A stretch of DNA of 54,438 nucleotides from Cognatishimia sp. F0-27 (GCF_020667845.1 NZ_JAFMPQ010000036.1:1-54438); one strand, 5' to 3'. Shown: positions 1 to 9,381, numbered from the stretch's first letter. A program made the numbers and translations. Notes: generated by a model not told the origin, from the letters alone.

Positions 1-1
1 C

Positions 2-91
2 GCAACCCGCTACGACAAGACCGCTGAAAGTTTCCTCGGCTTCATAGACATCACGTCCATCCGCCTCTGGCTGCGTCTTTTGTCAACATGA
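2..91 (+). CDS. IS5-type transposase, C-terminal end (cut by window edge)
   Basis: From base 2 an open frame of 29 codons runs to a TGA at 89-91 and reads ATRYDKTAESFLGF followed by IDITSIRLWLR. This is the conserved C-terminal end of IS5-family (IS427/IS1031-like) DDE transposases, where R-Y-[DE]-K-T-A followed by a short S/I-R-L-W-L-R tail is characteristic. Only the last part of the gene lies in the window, so intactness cannot be judged. The element's right terminal inverted repeat should lie between about 92 and 130 but I cannot define it without the other end. It points towards thyX, which is transcribed in the opposite direction. Confidence 0.75.
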   Translation, partial: ATRYDKTAESFLGFIDITSIRLWLRLLST

Positions 92-162
92 CCTAGAGCT
101 ATAGTTGTCCGTCGGATGGATTTGAGCTCAGAGTCGTCAAATATCAGCGAAAGCAATTCAAA

Positions 163-1068
163 TTACCCCAAAATCCCCATGAACTCCCGCCATTCCCCCT
201 TCGACATCCCCGACGTCTCCTGCGTGACTTCTTCGCCCTTGAGCATGCGTCGCAAGCAGTCCAGAGCGGTGCCGGACAAAGTCGCGCCGCCCATGCGGTA
301 ATCCTCAAAGGCGCGGTAGGCAAAAGGCACCCAGTCGGCCACGAGTTTGCAGATCTCTTCGGCATAGACGCGGATTTCGTATTGGGCGTGGGCATCGGCG
401 CGCAGGCGCAGGAAATGCAGAAGGTTGTGCAGGTCGACCTTCCAATACCATTGGGTGTAGACATTGGCGGGCAGGTTCATGCGGGCCAATTCGCGGGCGA
501 GGCCCTGTTGGCCGTCATCGGAAATCATCTCTTCGTAATGGTCATAGCAGCGCATGGCGTCGTCGCGCAGGTAGCGCAACACGCGGTCGGCCTCTTCGCC
601 GGAAAGCGCCTCGCCCCGGCCCTGGTTGTTGGTCACCGATTGCGCATTCAACGCGTCGCGCTCGGGGATGTAGAATTCGCGGTCGAGGATCGAATAGCGC
701 GCGGAATATTCATTCACGTTGGCGGTGCGGTGGCGGATCCACTGGCGGGCGACAAAGACCGGCAGTTTGACGTGCAGCTTGATTTCGCACATCTCGAAGG
801 GCGTCGAGTGCCAGTGGCGCATGAGGTAGCGGATGAGGCCTTCGTCATTGGAGACGGACTTGGTGCCCTTGCCGTAAGAGACGCGCGCGGCCTGACAAAT
901 GGCGGCATCGTCGCCCATGTAATCGATGACGCGGACGAAGCCGTGATCGAGCACCGGGTGGGCGGTGTAGAGATGGGCTTCCATGCCGGGCGCGGTGGCG
1001 CGCAGGGTCTGAACGGGCGTCGCGCGGGTGGCGTCGATTTCGGCCTGCTGTTCGGGCGAGAGGGGCAT
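163..1068 (-). CDS. thyX: FAD-dependent thymidylate synthase ThyX
   Basis: ThyX makes dTMP from dUMP using FAD, NADPH and methylene-tetrahydrofolate in the cytoplasm. The 301-residue product carries the defining RHR-x7-S motif (R112-H-R114, S122, in [15 protein letters not shown]) and the flanking conserved blocks RHWHSTPFE and [13 protein letters not shown]. The start at 1068 is chosen over an in-frame extension to 1245 because an AAAAGGA ribosome binding site sits 8 nt upstream and the extension has no family similarity. It is transcribed divergently from the lipoprotein gene at 1272; the intergenic region contains a large hairpin (1173-1217). No thyA is visible in the window. Confidence 0.97.
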   Translation of the reverse strand: MPLSPEQQAEIDATRATPVQTLRATAPGMEAHLYTAHPVLDHGFVRVIDYMGDDAAICQAARVSYGKGTKSVSNDEGLIRYLMRHWHSTPFEMCEIKLHVKLPVFVARQWIRHRTANVNEYSARYSILDREFYIPERDALNAQSVTNNQGRGEALSGEEADRVLRYLRDDAMRCYDHYEEMISDDGQQGLARELARMNLPANVYTQWYWKVDLHNLLHFLRLRADAHAQYEIRVYAEEICKLVADWVPFAYRAFEDYRMGGATLSGTALDCLRRMLKGEEVTQETSGMSKGEWREFMGILG

Positions 1069-1172
1069 GGCGCGAATCCTTTTCCTACCAGATGAGTCGC
1101 GGGCTACTTTATCTTGTGGTCCGGGCCGATCAAACACCCAAGTGGTGGTGGCGATATTTTGGCGACAGGGGG

Positions 1173-1217
1173 GTGGAAAAGTGGCGGTCGCGGGGTTGCC
1201 GCGATTGACTTTTCCAC
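1173..1217. promoter_or_regulatory. Two-tier inverted repeat between thyX and the lipoprotein gene
   Basis: The outer arms gtggaaaagt (1173-1182) and acttttccac (1208-1217) are perfectly complementary over 10 bp. The inner arms tcgcgg (1188-1193) and ccgcga (1199-1204) pair over 6 bp around a 5-nt loop. TTTTCCACA at 1210-1218 differs by one base from the E. coli DnaA box TTATCCACA. It could be an operator, a transcript hairpin, or a DnaA-related site. Its function is unknown; the symmetry is seen directly. Confidence 0.45.
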
Positions 1218-1271
1218 AGGGTCTGGGGATTTTCGTTCCAAACAAAACGTAAAAAACGTTGAGGCAGCAGT

Positions 1272-2384
1272 ATGACTTTCCGATATGTAGGCGCTCTTTG
1301 CGCCCTGCTCGTGCTTGCGGGCTGCGACACCGGGGGCAATCCTCTGGAGGATCCCGAGGACGAGGCGACCGAGGGCGGCGGGGACGGCGCGGGCGGTGGC
1401 GAGACGCCGACCGATGAGGGCGCGCCCATTGACACGGATCGGGTGCTGCCGCCGGGCACGGCCAGCCCAGAACCGCGTGTCAGCATCTTCCGGCGTGAAC
1501 AGCAGGACCTGGACGACCAGACATCCGACACGTATGGCAACGGCTTCGCCCAGAACTTCGCCTATGACAGCGCGACGGATACGTTTTTCGTTGACGGGCT
1601 GGCCTTTGACGGCAGCCAGCCGGAGGGCACGCGGTTCGCACGCGGCGTTCCGGGGACGCTGGCGACAAATTTCGCGCTCTACGAAGGGCCGGCGGTTGAG
1701 CCCGACTTCTTCTCGGGTGTGCCGATTGGCCAGTTCCGCCACCGCGCGCTTTACGGCATCAGCGACAGCGGCAACACCGAATTCGCGATTGTCCGCACGG
1801 GCAGCTATATCGAATACGGCTTCGGCGGCTTCATCTACCAGCGCAACAACGGTGTCGAATTGCCCGAAGGCGGGCAGGCGTCCTATAGCGGCGACTATGC
1901 CGGGATCCGGGACTTCCTTGGCCAGGGCGGGTTGGAATATGTCGAAGGCGACATGGAGCTCGATATCGACTACGGCGCGTTTGACGGCAATTGCACAGCC
2001 GATGCGGCCTGCGGCAACGCGGTGCGCGGCGTGGTGCTCAACCGGACGGTCTATGACGTGGACGGCAACGACGTGACGGCGACGATCGTCGACGCGCTCG
2101 ACGAGGCCAACGAAGACGTGACGGTCACCGAATTGCCGGTGCTGCGGTTCCGCATCGGGCCGGGTGTCATGGACATCAACGGCGAGGCGACCGGTGAGGT
2201 GTTCTCTGTCGTGGCTGGCGACAACTACGAGGAAGGCACCTATTACATGGTCATGTCGGGTGACCACAACACGGCCGAGGGCGAGATCGTCGGCGTGGTC
2301 GTGGTCGAAGCCGACGATGTGCGCGCCGAGGACGGGATCACCGTGCGTGAGACCGGCGGTTTCATCGTGAACCGGAACGAGTAG
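1272..2384 (+). CDS. Surface-type lipoprotein with TbpB-like beta-barrel domain
   Basis: The 370-residue precursor begins with a lipoprotein signal (VLAGC, lipidated Cys18), followed by a Gly/Glu/Asp-rich linker to about residue 65. The C-terminal half resembles the transferrin-binding-protein-B / HpuA type beta-barrel domain. A segment like [13 protein letters not shown] is followed by an alternating strand with D-I-D-Y-G, and a late segment reads EIVGVVVVE, as in TbpB-like lipoproteins where this closes the barrel. Two cysteines ([11 protein letters not shown]) probably form a disulfide. The gene ends 5 nt before the Slam-like gene, so the two are very likely co-transcribed and this lipoprotein is the probable client. 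The ligand is unknown; haem, iron-protein or another surface role is possible. No Fur-box-like site was seen upstream. Confidence 0.65.
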   Translation: MTFRYVGALCALLVLAGCDTGGNPLEDPEDEATEGGGDGAGGGETPTDEGAPIDTDRVLPPGTASPEPRVSIFRREQQDLDDQTSDTYGNGFAQNFAYDSATDTFFVDGLAFDGSQPEGTRFARGVPGTLATNFALYEGPAVEPDFFSGVPIGQFRHRALYGISDSGNTEFAIVRTGSYIEYGFGGFIYQRNNGVELPEGGQASYSGDYAGIRDFLGQGGLEYVEGDMELDIDYGAFDGNCTADAACGNAVRGVVLNRTVYDVDGNDVTATIVDALDEANEDVTVTELPVLRFRIGPGVMDINGEATGEVFSVVAGDNYEEGTYYMVMSGDHNTAEGEIVGVVVVEADDVRAEDGITVRETGGFIVNRNE

Positions 2385-2389
2385 AGCCG

Positions 2390-3853
2390 ATGCGTGTGGG
2401 GGCACGCCGGGTCGGGCTTTGGGCGGGCGGCATCATGCTGGCCGCTCTCGGATTTGGCCTTGCAGCAGACGGCACCATGGCCGCGCCCGATACGGGCGCG
2501 GTTTCCCGCGTTGAGGGCGGCGCTTCGGACGGTGCCGGGGTCAGGCCGGAAGGCAGCGCCATGTCGCCGTCGCAGATGCGCATGCTGGCCATGCAGGCGC
2601 TGGACGCCGGGCGCCCCGACGTGGCGGGCGCCATCGCCAACGCATTGTTGCAACGCGACCCGGAGGACAGCCTCGCGCTTGCCATCGCCGCCAAGGCCAA
2701 TCGGGCGGTCGGCAACCTGCAGGGCGCACGGGAGTCGGCGCGGCAGGCGTGGCGCGTGGCCGAAACAGACGAAGAGCGCTATGAGGCGGCGATGGCGCGG
2801 GCGCAGGCGCTGGCCTCCGGCAACAACCGCACGGCGGCGATGCTGTGGCTGCGTCGGGCGGCACAGAACGCGCCGACCAAGGGCCACGAGGCGGTGGCGC
2901 GGGACGATTTCCGCTATGTCCGGGCGCGCAACCCGCTTGGGGTGTCGCTGCATTTCTCGCTGGCCCCGGTCTCCAATCTCAACAACGGATCGCGTCGCGA
3001 GCAGGGAACCTTCCAGCTGCCGGCTTTTGGCGTTGTCGAGGCCGATCTCGACGGCACCGCGCAGGCGCTTTCGGGGATCGAGTTGTCGGCGGGTGTGACG
3101 CTGCGCTACCGGCTTGGGCGGACCGAAAAGGGCCACCAGACCGACCTGGTCTTTGGCGCCTCCACCCGGCAATACCAGCTGTCCGACGATGCCAAGGACA
3201 AGGCGCCCGACGCCAAGGGCAGCGACTATGCTTTCAGCCTCGTTCAGGTGGGGCTGTCCCATCGCGGGCGCTGGGACGCGAAGCGGCCTTTCCGGTTGTC
3301 GGCGATGGTCGGTCAGACGCGCTATGGCGGCGAGGATTACACGCGGTTCTATGATTTTGGCGGCAAGCAGAGCTTTGCCTTCGAGAACGGCGTTCTGAGC
3401 TTTGGCGCGGGGTTGCGCCGGTCGGAGGCGCTCAGTGTGCGGACGACGGATTCGGATCGCTGGCGGGCGGATCTGAGCTGGACGCAGCCGGTCTGGGACA
3501 ATCATCGGCTGACGCTGGCGCTTGAGGCAGAGCGCGGCGTGTCTGACTCCTCGTCGCTCGATTACGAAGGGGCTGCGGCGGCGGCGCGGCTGGCGCTGGG
3601 ACAGCCGGTGATGGGGATGGGGCTCGAATTCGGCGTGAGCTATGGCGAGCGGTGGTACGATCAGGGGCCGGTGGCCGGGCTTGGACGGCTTGACGCGCGG
3701 ACCACGCTTGACGCCACCGCGGTGATCGATCCGCTGGAGCAGTTTGGCTTTGTGCCCACGGTGTCGGTCACGGCGCGACGGGTGGAGAGCGATTTCGGGC
3801 AATACGATTCCGACGAGTTCGGTGTACGGATCGGGCTGCGCTCCGCCTTCTGA
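2390..3853 (+). CDS. Slam-like (DUF560) outer membrane protein, surface lipoprotein assembly
   Basis: Slam proteins are outer membrane translocators that move lipoproteins such as TbpB to the cell surface. The 487-residue product has a signal-like N-terminus (residues 1-32), a helical TPR-like region (about 60-170, with repeats such as LDAGRPDVAGAIANALLQRDP), and a C-terminal beta-barrel (about 185-487) ending in Phe, as outer membrane barrels do. The join NPLGVSLHFSLAPVSNLNNGS matches the start of the DUF560 barrel, where P-x-S-N-x-N is typical. It lies 5 nt after the lipoprotein gene, the usual Slam-client arrangement. Weaker alternative: a generic TPR/beta-barrel exporter of the PgaA or AlgE type. 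Confidence 0.7.
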   Translation: MRVGARRVGLWAGGIMLAALGFGLAADGTMAAPDTGAVSRVEGGASDGAGVRPEGSAMSPSQMRMLAMQALDAGRPDVAGAIANALLQRDPEDSLALAIAAKANRAVGNLQGARESARQAWRVAETDEERYEAAMARAQALASGNNRTAAMLWLRRAAQNAPTKGHEAVARDDFRYVRARNPLGVSLHFSLAPVSNLNNGSRREQGTFQLPAFGVVEADLDGTAQALSGIELSAGVTLRYRLGRTEKGHQTDLVFGASTRQYQLSDDAKDKAPDAKGSDYAFSLVQVGLSHRGRWDAKRPFRLSAMVGQTRYGGEDYTRFYDFGGKQSFAFENGVLSFGAGLRRSEALSVRTTDSDRWRADLSWTQPVWDNHRLTLALEAERGVSDSSSLDYEGAAAAARLALGQPVMGMGLEFGVSYGERWYDQGPVAGLGRLDARTTLDATAVIDPLEQFGFVPTVSVTARRVESDFGQYDSDEFGVRIGLRSAF

Positions 3854-4007
3854 GACCGCCCGCGCCCCCGGAGATGGCCGGACGGAAAGCGCGCCGCATC
3901 GACGCCGGTTCCGGGGTGGGCGATGCGTTTGGGGAAAAGCCGCTTCCACTTTCCGCTCTGCGCTCTAGTGTTATGCCAAACACGCAACAACAAGGGGGCG
4001 CGGCGCC

Positions 4008-4442
4008 ATGGGCATTCGCTATCTGCATACGATGGTTCGGGTGAAGGACCTGGAGGCATCCATCGCATTTTACGAACTTCTGGGTCTCAAGGAGCGGCGG
4101 CGCTCTGAGAATGAAAAAGGGCGGTTCACGCTGGTTTTCATGTGCCCCCCGGAGCAGGCCGATGGCCATGCAGATGTCGAGCTGACCTATAACTGGGATG
4201 GCGATGACGGGTTGCCGTCCGACAGCCGGCATTTTGGTCACCTGGCCTATACGGTTCCCAATATTTATGAGGCATGTCAGACGCTTATGGATGCGGGGGT
4301 GACCATCAACCGCCCGCCGCGCGACGGGCACATGGCCTTTGTGCGCTCGCCTGACAACGTGTCGGTCGAGCTCTTGCAGCAGGGCGATGCGTTGCCGCCG
4401 CAGGAGCCGTGGGCAAGCATGGAAAACACCGGACATTGGTGA
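4008..4442 (+). CDS. gloA: Lactoylglutathione lyase (glyoxalase I)
   Basis: GloA isomerises the methylglyoxal-glutathione hemithioacetal to S-lactoylglutathione. The 144-residue protein is the usual bacterial size for the vicinal oxygen chelate fold and shows all four metal ligands: H7 (RYLHTMVRV), E58 (DVELTYN), H78 (FGHLAY) and E121 (SVELLQ). The phrase FYELLGLKERRR after the first strand is typical of GloA. A G-rich Shine-Dalgarno (aaggggg) precedes the ATG. The stop codon overlaps the start of the next gene (TGATG at 4440-4444), so gloA is translationally coupled to the DUF1194 gene. Confidence 0.95.
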   Translation: MGIRYLHTMVRVKDLEASIAFYELLGLKERRRSENEKGRFTLVFMCPPEQADGHADVELTYNWDGDDGLPSDSRHFGHLAYTVPNIYEACQTLMDAGVTINRPPRDGHMAFVRSPDNVSVELLQQGDALPPQEPWASMENTGHW

Positions 4443-5188
4443 TGCGTGCCGCGCATCTGCCACGGGCCTTGGGGCTGGCGATCGTTTGCGCGGCCGCATT
4501 CTGCGTGTCGGCGCTGGCGCCGCAGGGGGCCGCCGCGCAGCCGATGTGCCGGCTGGCTCTGGCGCTGGCGCTGGATGTTTCGTCTTCGGTGGACGGGCGG
4601 GAATACGCGTTGCAGCGCGATGGGCTGGCCGCGGCGCTCCTGGATCCGGAGGTGAAGGGCGCGATCCTGTCTCAGGGCGGACCCGTGGCGCTGGCAGTCT
4701 ATGAATGGTCCGGGCGGCGGCAATCGGTTGTGATCCAGGATTGGGTTTTGTTGCAGGACGAGGCGGCGATCGAGCAAGCGTCGGCCCGGATCGCGGCGGC
4801 GGAGCGGTCCTACACCCGCTTCCCCACGGCGCTCGGCTATGCGCTGGGGTTTGGTGCGGGGCTGTTGCGCGAGGCCCCGGCCTGTGAGCGGCAGGTGATC
4901 GACGTGTCGGGCGACGGCATCACCAATGACGGGTTCTGGCCGCAGCTGGCTTACAAGCATTTTCCGTTTGACGGGGTGACCGTGAACGGGCTGGCGGTTC
5001 TTGGTGCGGATCCGATGGTCATGGATCATTATCTTTACGAGTTGCGGCATGGGCCGGGGGCCTTCGTGGAAACCGCCGATGGTTACGAGGGGTTTCGCAA
5101 CGCCATGGCGCGCAAGCTGTTTCGCGAGATCCGGGACCGGGTGGTTGGCCAGGGTGCCCCGGTGATGCCGGTTGATGCGCCTGGCTGA
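4442..5188 (+). CDS. Secreted DUF1194 (VWA-like) protein, copy 1
   Basis: The 248-residue product has a signal peptide (to about residue 33, ending GAAAQ) and a DUF1194 domain. This is a von Willebrand factor A-like fold with a MIDAS-type D-x-S-x-S motif (D45-V-S47-S-S49) and a second acidic block, VIDVSGDGITNDG. Function is not established for the family; a metal-dependent adhesion or scaffold role outside the cytoplasm is the usual inference. The start at 4442 is used because it overlaps the gloA stop (TGATG) and gives a cleaner signal peptide than an upstream in-frame ATG at 4409. The next gene is a diverged paralogue, so the pair arose by tandem duplication. Confidence 0.85.
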   Translation: MRAAHLPRALGLAIVCAAAFCVSALAPQGAAAQPMCRLALALALDVSSSVDGREYALQRDGLAAALLDPEVKGAILSQGGPVALAVYEWSGRRQSVVIQDWVLLQDEAAIEQASARIAAAERSYTRFPTALGYALGFGAGLLREAPACERQVIDVSGDGITNDGFWPQLAYKHFPFDGVTVNGLAVLGADPMVMDHYLYELRHGPGAFVETADGYEGFRNAMARKLFREIRDRVVGQGAPVMPVDAPG

Positions 5189-6014
5189 CCGGGGCACGGC
5201 GTCTGAAGCGCCGCGCGGCGTTGCGATGGCGGTTGCGCGCTGGGGCCGGGGCGCGCTTCGGGGCGCGGGTCTTTGCGCGCTTCTGGCGGTGAACGCAGGG
5301 GCGGCTGGCGCGTCCTGCCGTCTGGCCTTGGCGCTTGGGCTCGACGTGTCGGGATCGGTCGATGCGCGCGAATACCGGTTGCAAGTGGATGGGTTGGCCG
5401 CGGCGCTCGGCGATCCGCGGGTCGTGGAGGCCTTTCTCGCCTTGCCGGATCATAGGGTGCAGCTTGCGGTGTTCGAGTGGAGTGGCCCGGCGGATCAGCG
5501 GGTCATTCTCGGATGGAGAGAGATTGCGGAGCCTGCGGATCTGCGCCGGATTGCGGGGGCGCTGCGTCTGGTGCGGCGTTCGGTGGTCGAGGACAGCACC
5601 GCGCTGGGCGCGGCCAAGCTTTTTGGCGCGGCGCTTTTGCGGCAACGGGATGGCTGTGCGCGGCTGGTGCTGGATTTGTCCGGGGACGGTGTGTCCAATG
5701 TGGGCCCGCATCCGGCATCGGTGCGACCGGAGCGGGTCACGATCAATGGCCTCGTGATCGGCGTGCCAGAGCGGCGGGATCAGCGGAGCCCGGGGCTGGG
5801 GGAGCTTTCCGCCTATTACAATGCCCATGTCATCGAAGGACCCGGCGCGTTCGTGGAAACGGCGCTTGGCTTCGAGGCTTTTGCCACGGCGATGACGCGC
5901 AAGCTGCTCCGCGAGGTAGAGGCTGTTGTGTTCGGGCAGGGAGGGGACGTCCGGCACGGAGGTTTTGAAGATCCGCGTGAGGCCCGTTTTTCCGGGGCCG
6001 TGTCCGATGAATGA
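5175..6014 (+). CDS. Secreted DUF1194 (VWA-like) protein, copy 2
   Basis: This is a paralogue of the preceding gene. It has a signal peptide, then CRLALALGLDVSGSVDAREY with the MIDAS-like D57-x-S59-x-S61, then LVLDLSGDGVSNVG, and the shared C-terminal block GPGAFVETALGFEAFATAM. Length is 279 residues from the ATG at 5175, which overlaps the end of copy 1 by 14 nt. An internal ATG at 5226 would give a shorter signal peptide and is a real alternative, since neither start has a strong Shine-Dalgarno. Copy 2 has a roughly 25-residue C-terminal tail absent from copy 1. Transcription with gloA and copy 1 is likely. Confidence 0.82.
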   Translation: MRLADRGTASEAPRGVAMAVARWGRGALRGAGLCALLAVNAGAAGASCRLALALGLDVSGSVDAREYRLQVDGLAAALGDPRVVEAFLALPDHRVQLAVFEWSGPADQRVILGWREIAEPADLRRIAGALRLVRRSVVEDSTALGAAKLFGAALLRQRDGCARLVLDLSGDGVSNVGPHPASVRPERVTINGLVIGVPERRDQRSPGLGELSAYYNAHVIEGPGAFVETALGFEAFATAMTRKLLREVEAVVFGQGGDVRHGGFEDPREARFSGAVSDE

Positions 6015-6174
6015 GAGGGACGGGGTTGACTGAAATGAAGAAACAAATCTTGGCAGCGAATAAATGACTGCCTTGGGTGGCCGTCCTTCTGGACGGAGGC
6101 ACGCGCCCGGTCAATCAGGGGCGTGGAGCGATGCTTGATCGGTCTGGCATCTTTGATGGGGATCCGTGCCGCTA

Positions 6175-6672
6175 TCAGTAGATGTAGCGGATCTGGTCTG
6201 TCCAATATCGTTCCACCCGGCGGAGCGAGGAGGTGATATCCTCAAGCCGCGTCATGTCCAGAACCTGCTTGTTTTGCAGCCCGTCCGCATGGCGCGAGAA
6301 CAGCTCTTCCACGATGTTGCGGATTTCGCGGCCCCGCTGGGTCAGACGCACGCGCACGGAGCGGCGGTCAATCTCGCAGCGCTGGTGGTGCATATACCCC
6401 ATTTCGACAAGTTTCTTGAGGTTGTAGCTGACATTACTGCCCTGATAATAGCCGCGGGATTTCAACTCCCCCGCGGTAACCTCGTTTTCTCCGATGTTAA
6501 AGAGCAGGAGGGCCTGCACCGCGTTGAGATCGATGATCCCGACGCGCTCAAACTCGTCCTTGATAACATCGAGCAGCAACCGGTGCAGTCGTTCCACCAG
6601 TGCCAATGCGTCCAGATAGCCCGTCATGAAGGCTTGTTCGGGGCCTTTACCTACCGCCGAGTGAATGCTCAT
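6175..6672 (-). CDS. MarR-family transcriptional regulator (LdtR-like)
   Basis: This 165-residue winged-helix regulator has a dimerising N-terminal helix, a recognition region (ELKSRGYYQGSNVSYNLKKL) and a wing with IDRRSVRVRLTQRG, where D-x-R-S/R is the MarR signature. The G-Y-Y-x-G-S-N-V-S-Y-N-L recognition helix matches the alphaproteobacterial subgroup that includes LdtR, a regulator linked to cell wall and osmotic stress genes in Rhizobiales; that assignment is tentative. A GGAG sits 8 nt upstream of the ATG at 6672. It stands alone, convergent with the DUF1194 genes, and faces a long non-coding block. Confidence 0.85.
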   Translation of the reverse strand: MSIHSAVGKGPEQAFMTGYLDALALVERLHRLLLDVIKDEFERVGIIDLNAVQALLLFNIGENEVTAGELKSRGYYQGSNVSYNLKKLVEMGYMHHQRCEIDRRSVRVRLTQRGREIRNIVEELFSRHADGLQNKQVLDMTRLEDITSSLRRVERYWTDQIRYIY

Positions 6673-7373
6673 ATCCGTCTCCGCCTGTTTGCTTTCGGCT
6701 GAACTTTGAGCAAAATTCCGAATATTGCGTTAAATCGCCTGATGGTTTCGGAAAAACCGTTTTGGATTTGACTCAACGCAGGCGGTTCAGAGGGAGAGTC
6801 GGCCCGGTTTGACGGGCGCGCCCGGCCGCAGGCGGACCGGGTCGTCGTGAAGGGTGAAAGACGCTCTGGCGGATCGTTTGATGCGCCCCGGTTTGGCGGG
6901 GCGGGTGGTGCTGAGTGTGGACGCGCCTGCGTGGCGCCATGCGCCATTCGGGACCCGGGCAGGCCACGGACCCGAAGCGAGGTCGGCACGCCGCGCAGTC
7001 GACGCGGCGCACAAGGACCGGCGTGCCAGAGGGAAAACGAGGCCGAGAGCCGGGGAAGATCAAGGCGCGGGCCAACCGGACCGCCGACACAGGCGGCCCA
7101 CCGCGAGAAGACGACCTTTGCCACATGCGCCCTTCCGCCAGAGCTGTCCCGCCACAAGACACGGGAGCGCCCCAGGACGCGCACCGGCCCAAGACGCGGA
7201 CAGCCCCAACACGCGCAGAGTCTCGAGACGCAGCCCGTCCCAAGACACGGGAGCGCCATAAGGCGCGGCCCTCCCAAGACGCGGACCCGCCACGGGACGG
7301 GGCCCGTATCACGGGCGGGGACATCACCGGGCTTCAGCCGCCGCGCGCTTTGTGCCCGTCGCGCCGGCCGCGA
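6673..7373. other. 700-bp non-coding block with no supported gene
   Basis: Open frames here run in several registers at once, are rich in Arg/Pro/Gly and have no recognisable domain, as expected for very GC-rich non-coding DNA. The MarR promoter must lie within the first 100 bp. The distinctive content is the degenerate ~17-nt repeat array at 7155-7305 (listed separately). The block ends at the sdhE stop codon. Confidence 0.6.
7155..7305. repeat. Degenerate ~17-nt tandem repeat array (about 9 units)
   Basis: A unit of the type CCCAAGACRCGGRCMGC recurs with the GAC core (or a variant) near 7158, 7176, 7193, 7209, 7227, 7244, 7262, 7278 and 7296, a spacing of 15-18 nt. The 17-mer caagacacgggagcgcc occurs twice identically (7155-7171 and 7241-7257), 86 nt apart, which is five periods. 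The period is not a multiple of three, arguing against a coding repeat. Units are too short and too diverged for CRISPR. Possible roles include a protein-binding array or a decaying satellite. Confidence 0.6.
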
Positions 7374-7676
7374 TCAGCCGCGTGTGGCGATATCCTGAAT
7401 GGCCGCGACGATTGTCTGATGCGGAGCGGGGGCGGCGGCCTGGCCGCTGATCCAGCGATAAAGATCCTGATCGTTTTCCGACAGCAGGGCCTCGTAGGAG
7501 TCGAGCCGCGCGTCGTCGAGCTCGGCAAGCGCGGCATCGGTGAAGCGGATCAGGAGGATATCCATCTCCTTGGTGCCGCGCCGCATCGAGCGCATCCGAA
7601 GCCGCTTGATCCGTGTTTCCCGGTCCTCGCCCTGTGGTGCGGTTTCGCGCAGGGCGCGCTGCTCGTCGGGTGTCAT
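7374..7676 (-). CDS. sdhE: FAD assembly factor SdhE (succinate dehydrogenase assembly factor 2)
   Basis: SdhE is a small cytoplasmic chaperone that promotes covalent attachment of FAD to the SdhA flavoprotein subunit. The 100-residue protein contains the invariant RGxxE motif (R33-G-T-K-E37 in MRRGTKEMDILL) and the following D-x-x-L-x-R-F region of the Sdh5/YgfY fold. The start at 7676 is supported by GAGAGG 7-8 nt upstream. An XRE-type regulator gene ends 10 nt before it on the same strand, so the two are likely co-transcribed. Slightly longer than E. coli SdhE, as is usual in alphaproteobacteria. Confidence 0.9.
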   Translation of the reverse strand: MTPDEQRALRETAPQGEDRETRIKRLRMRSMRRGTKEMDILLIRFTDAALAELDDARLDSYEALLSENDQDLYRWISGQAAAPAPHQTIVAAIQDIATRG

Positions 7677-7686
7677 GCCAAACCTC

Positions 7687-8076
7687 TCAGTCGCTGTCTG
7701 CCCGCTGATGTTGGCGCAGGCGTTTTTCCAGGCGAGCGGCTTTTTCCGCGCCCGCCCGAAGATGCAGCCGCAGAGCGCGAAGCTCAAGCATGATGTCGTC
7801 GATATCCGGGGATCCGGCCTCTTCCGGGGCTGTGAGGTCGTCGCCTTCGCCGGTGATGAGCCAGACCATCGACACATTCAGAATGCCCGCGGTGGTCGAC
7901 AGCTTGTTGGCGCGCGGTTCGGACATGTCCTGCTCCCAGGCCTGAATCGTGCGCAGCTTGACGCCAAGCCGGCGCGCCAGATCGCTTTGGGACATGCCGG
8001 CGGCTTCGCGTGCCGCGGCGAGCCTGTCACCGAAAGTGGCCGCTTCCGGGCCATACCAGTCTATCGCATCGTCCAT
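7687..8076 (-). CDS. XRE-family helix-turn-helix regulator
   Basis: The 129-residue protein has an N-terminal Cro/C1-type HTH (about residues 15-70: FGDRLAAAREAAGMSQSDL then ARRLGVKLRTIQAWEQDMSEP) and a C-terminal coiled-coil-like segment (about 90-129) that may dimerise. The start at 8076 is preferred to the ATG two codons upstream (8082) because AAGGAG lies 7 nt from it but only 1 nt from 8082. It sits directly upstream of sdhE on the same strand and is divergent from the aminotransferase gene. Target unknown; a link to respiratory assembly is only suggested by position. Confidence 0.87.
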   Translation of the reverse strand: MDDAIDWYGPEAATFGDRLAAAREAAGMSQSDLARRLGVKLRTIQAWEQDMSEPRANKLSTTAGILNVSMVWLITGEGDDLTAPEEAGSPDIDDIMLELRALRLHLRAGAEKAARLEKRLRQHQRADSD

Positions 8077-8109
8077 CGCCATACTCCTTGCAGTGCGCTC
8101 CGCGCTTGA

Positions 8110-9366
<1,257 letters not shown>

Positions 9367-9381
9367 TCGTCCGGCGCAGCG

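Noticed and set aside
1173-1230. Chromosomal replication origin
   Set aside because: Only one or two imperfect DnaA-box-like sites, no AT-rich unwinding region, and no dnaA, parA or hemE-type neighbours.
1218-1271. Fur or Irr box controlling the lipoprotein/Slam-like pair
   Set aside because: No sequence close to a Fur box or ICE motif is present, so iron control cannot be claimed.
1104-2405. Long frame antisense to the lipoprotein gene
   Set aside because: It spans the thyX promoter, lacks a ribosome binding site and domain, and the sense gene has a clear lipobox.
7155-7305. CRISPR array
   Set aside because: Units of about 17 nt are contiguous and diverged, with no constant repeat/unique spacer alternation and no cas genes.
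6847-7793. Arg/Pro-rich frames in the 700-bp block
   Set aside because: Several registers are open at once, the products have no domains, and a 17-nt period runs through them, which does not suit coding sequence.
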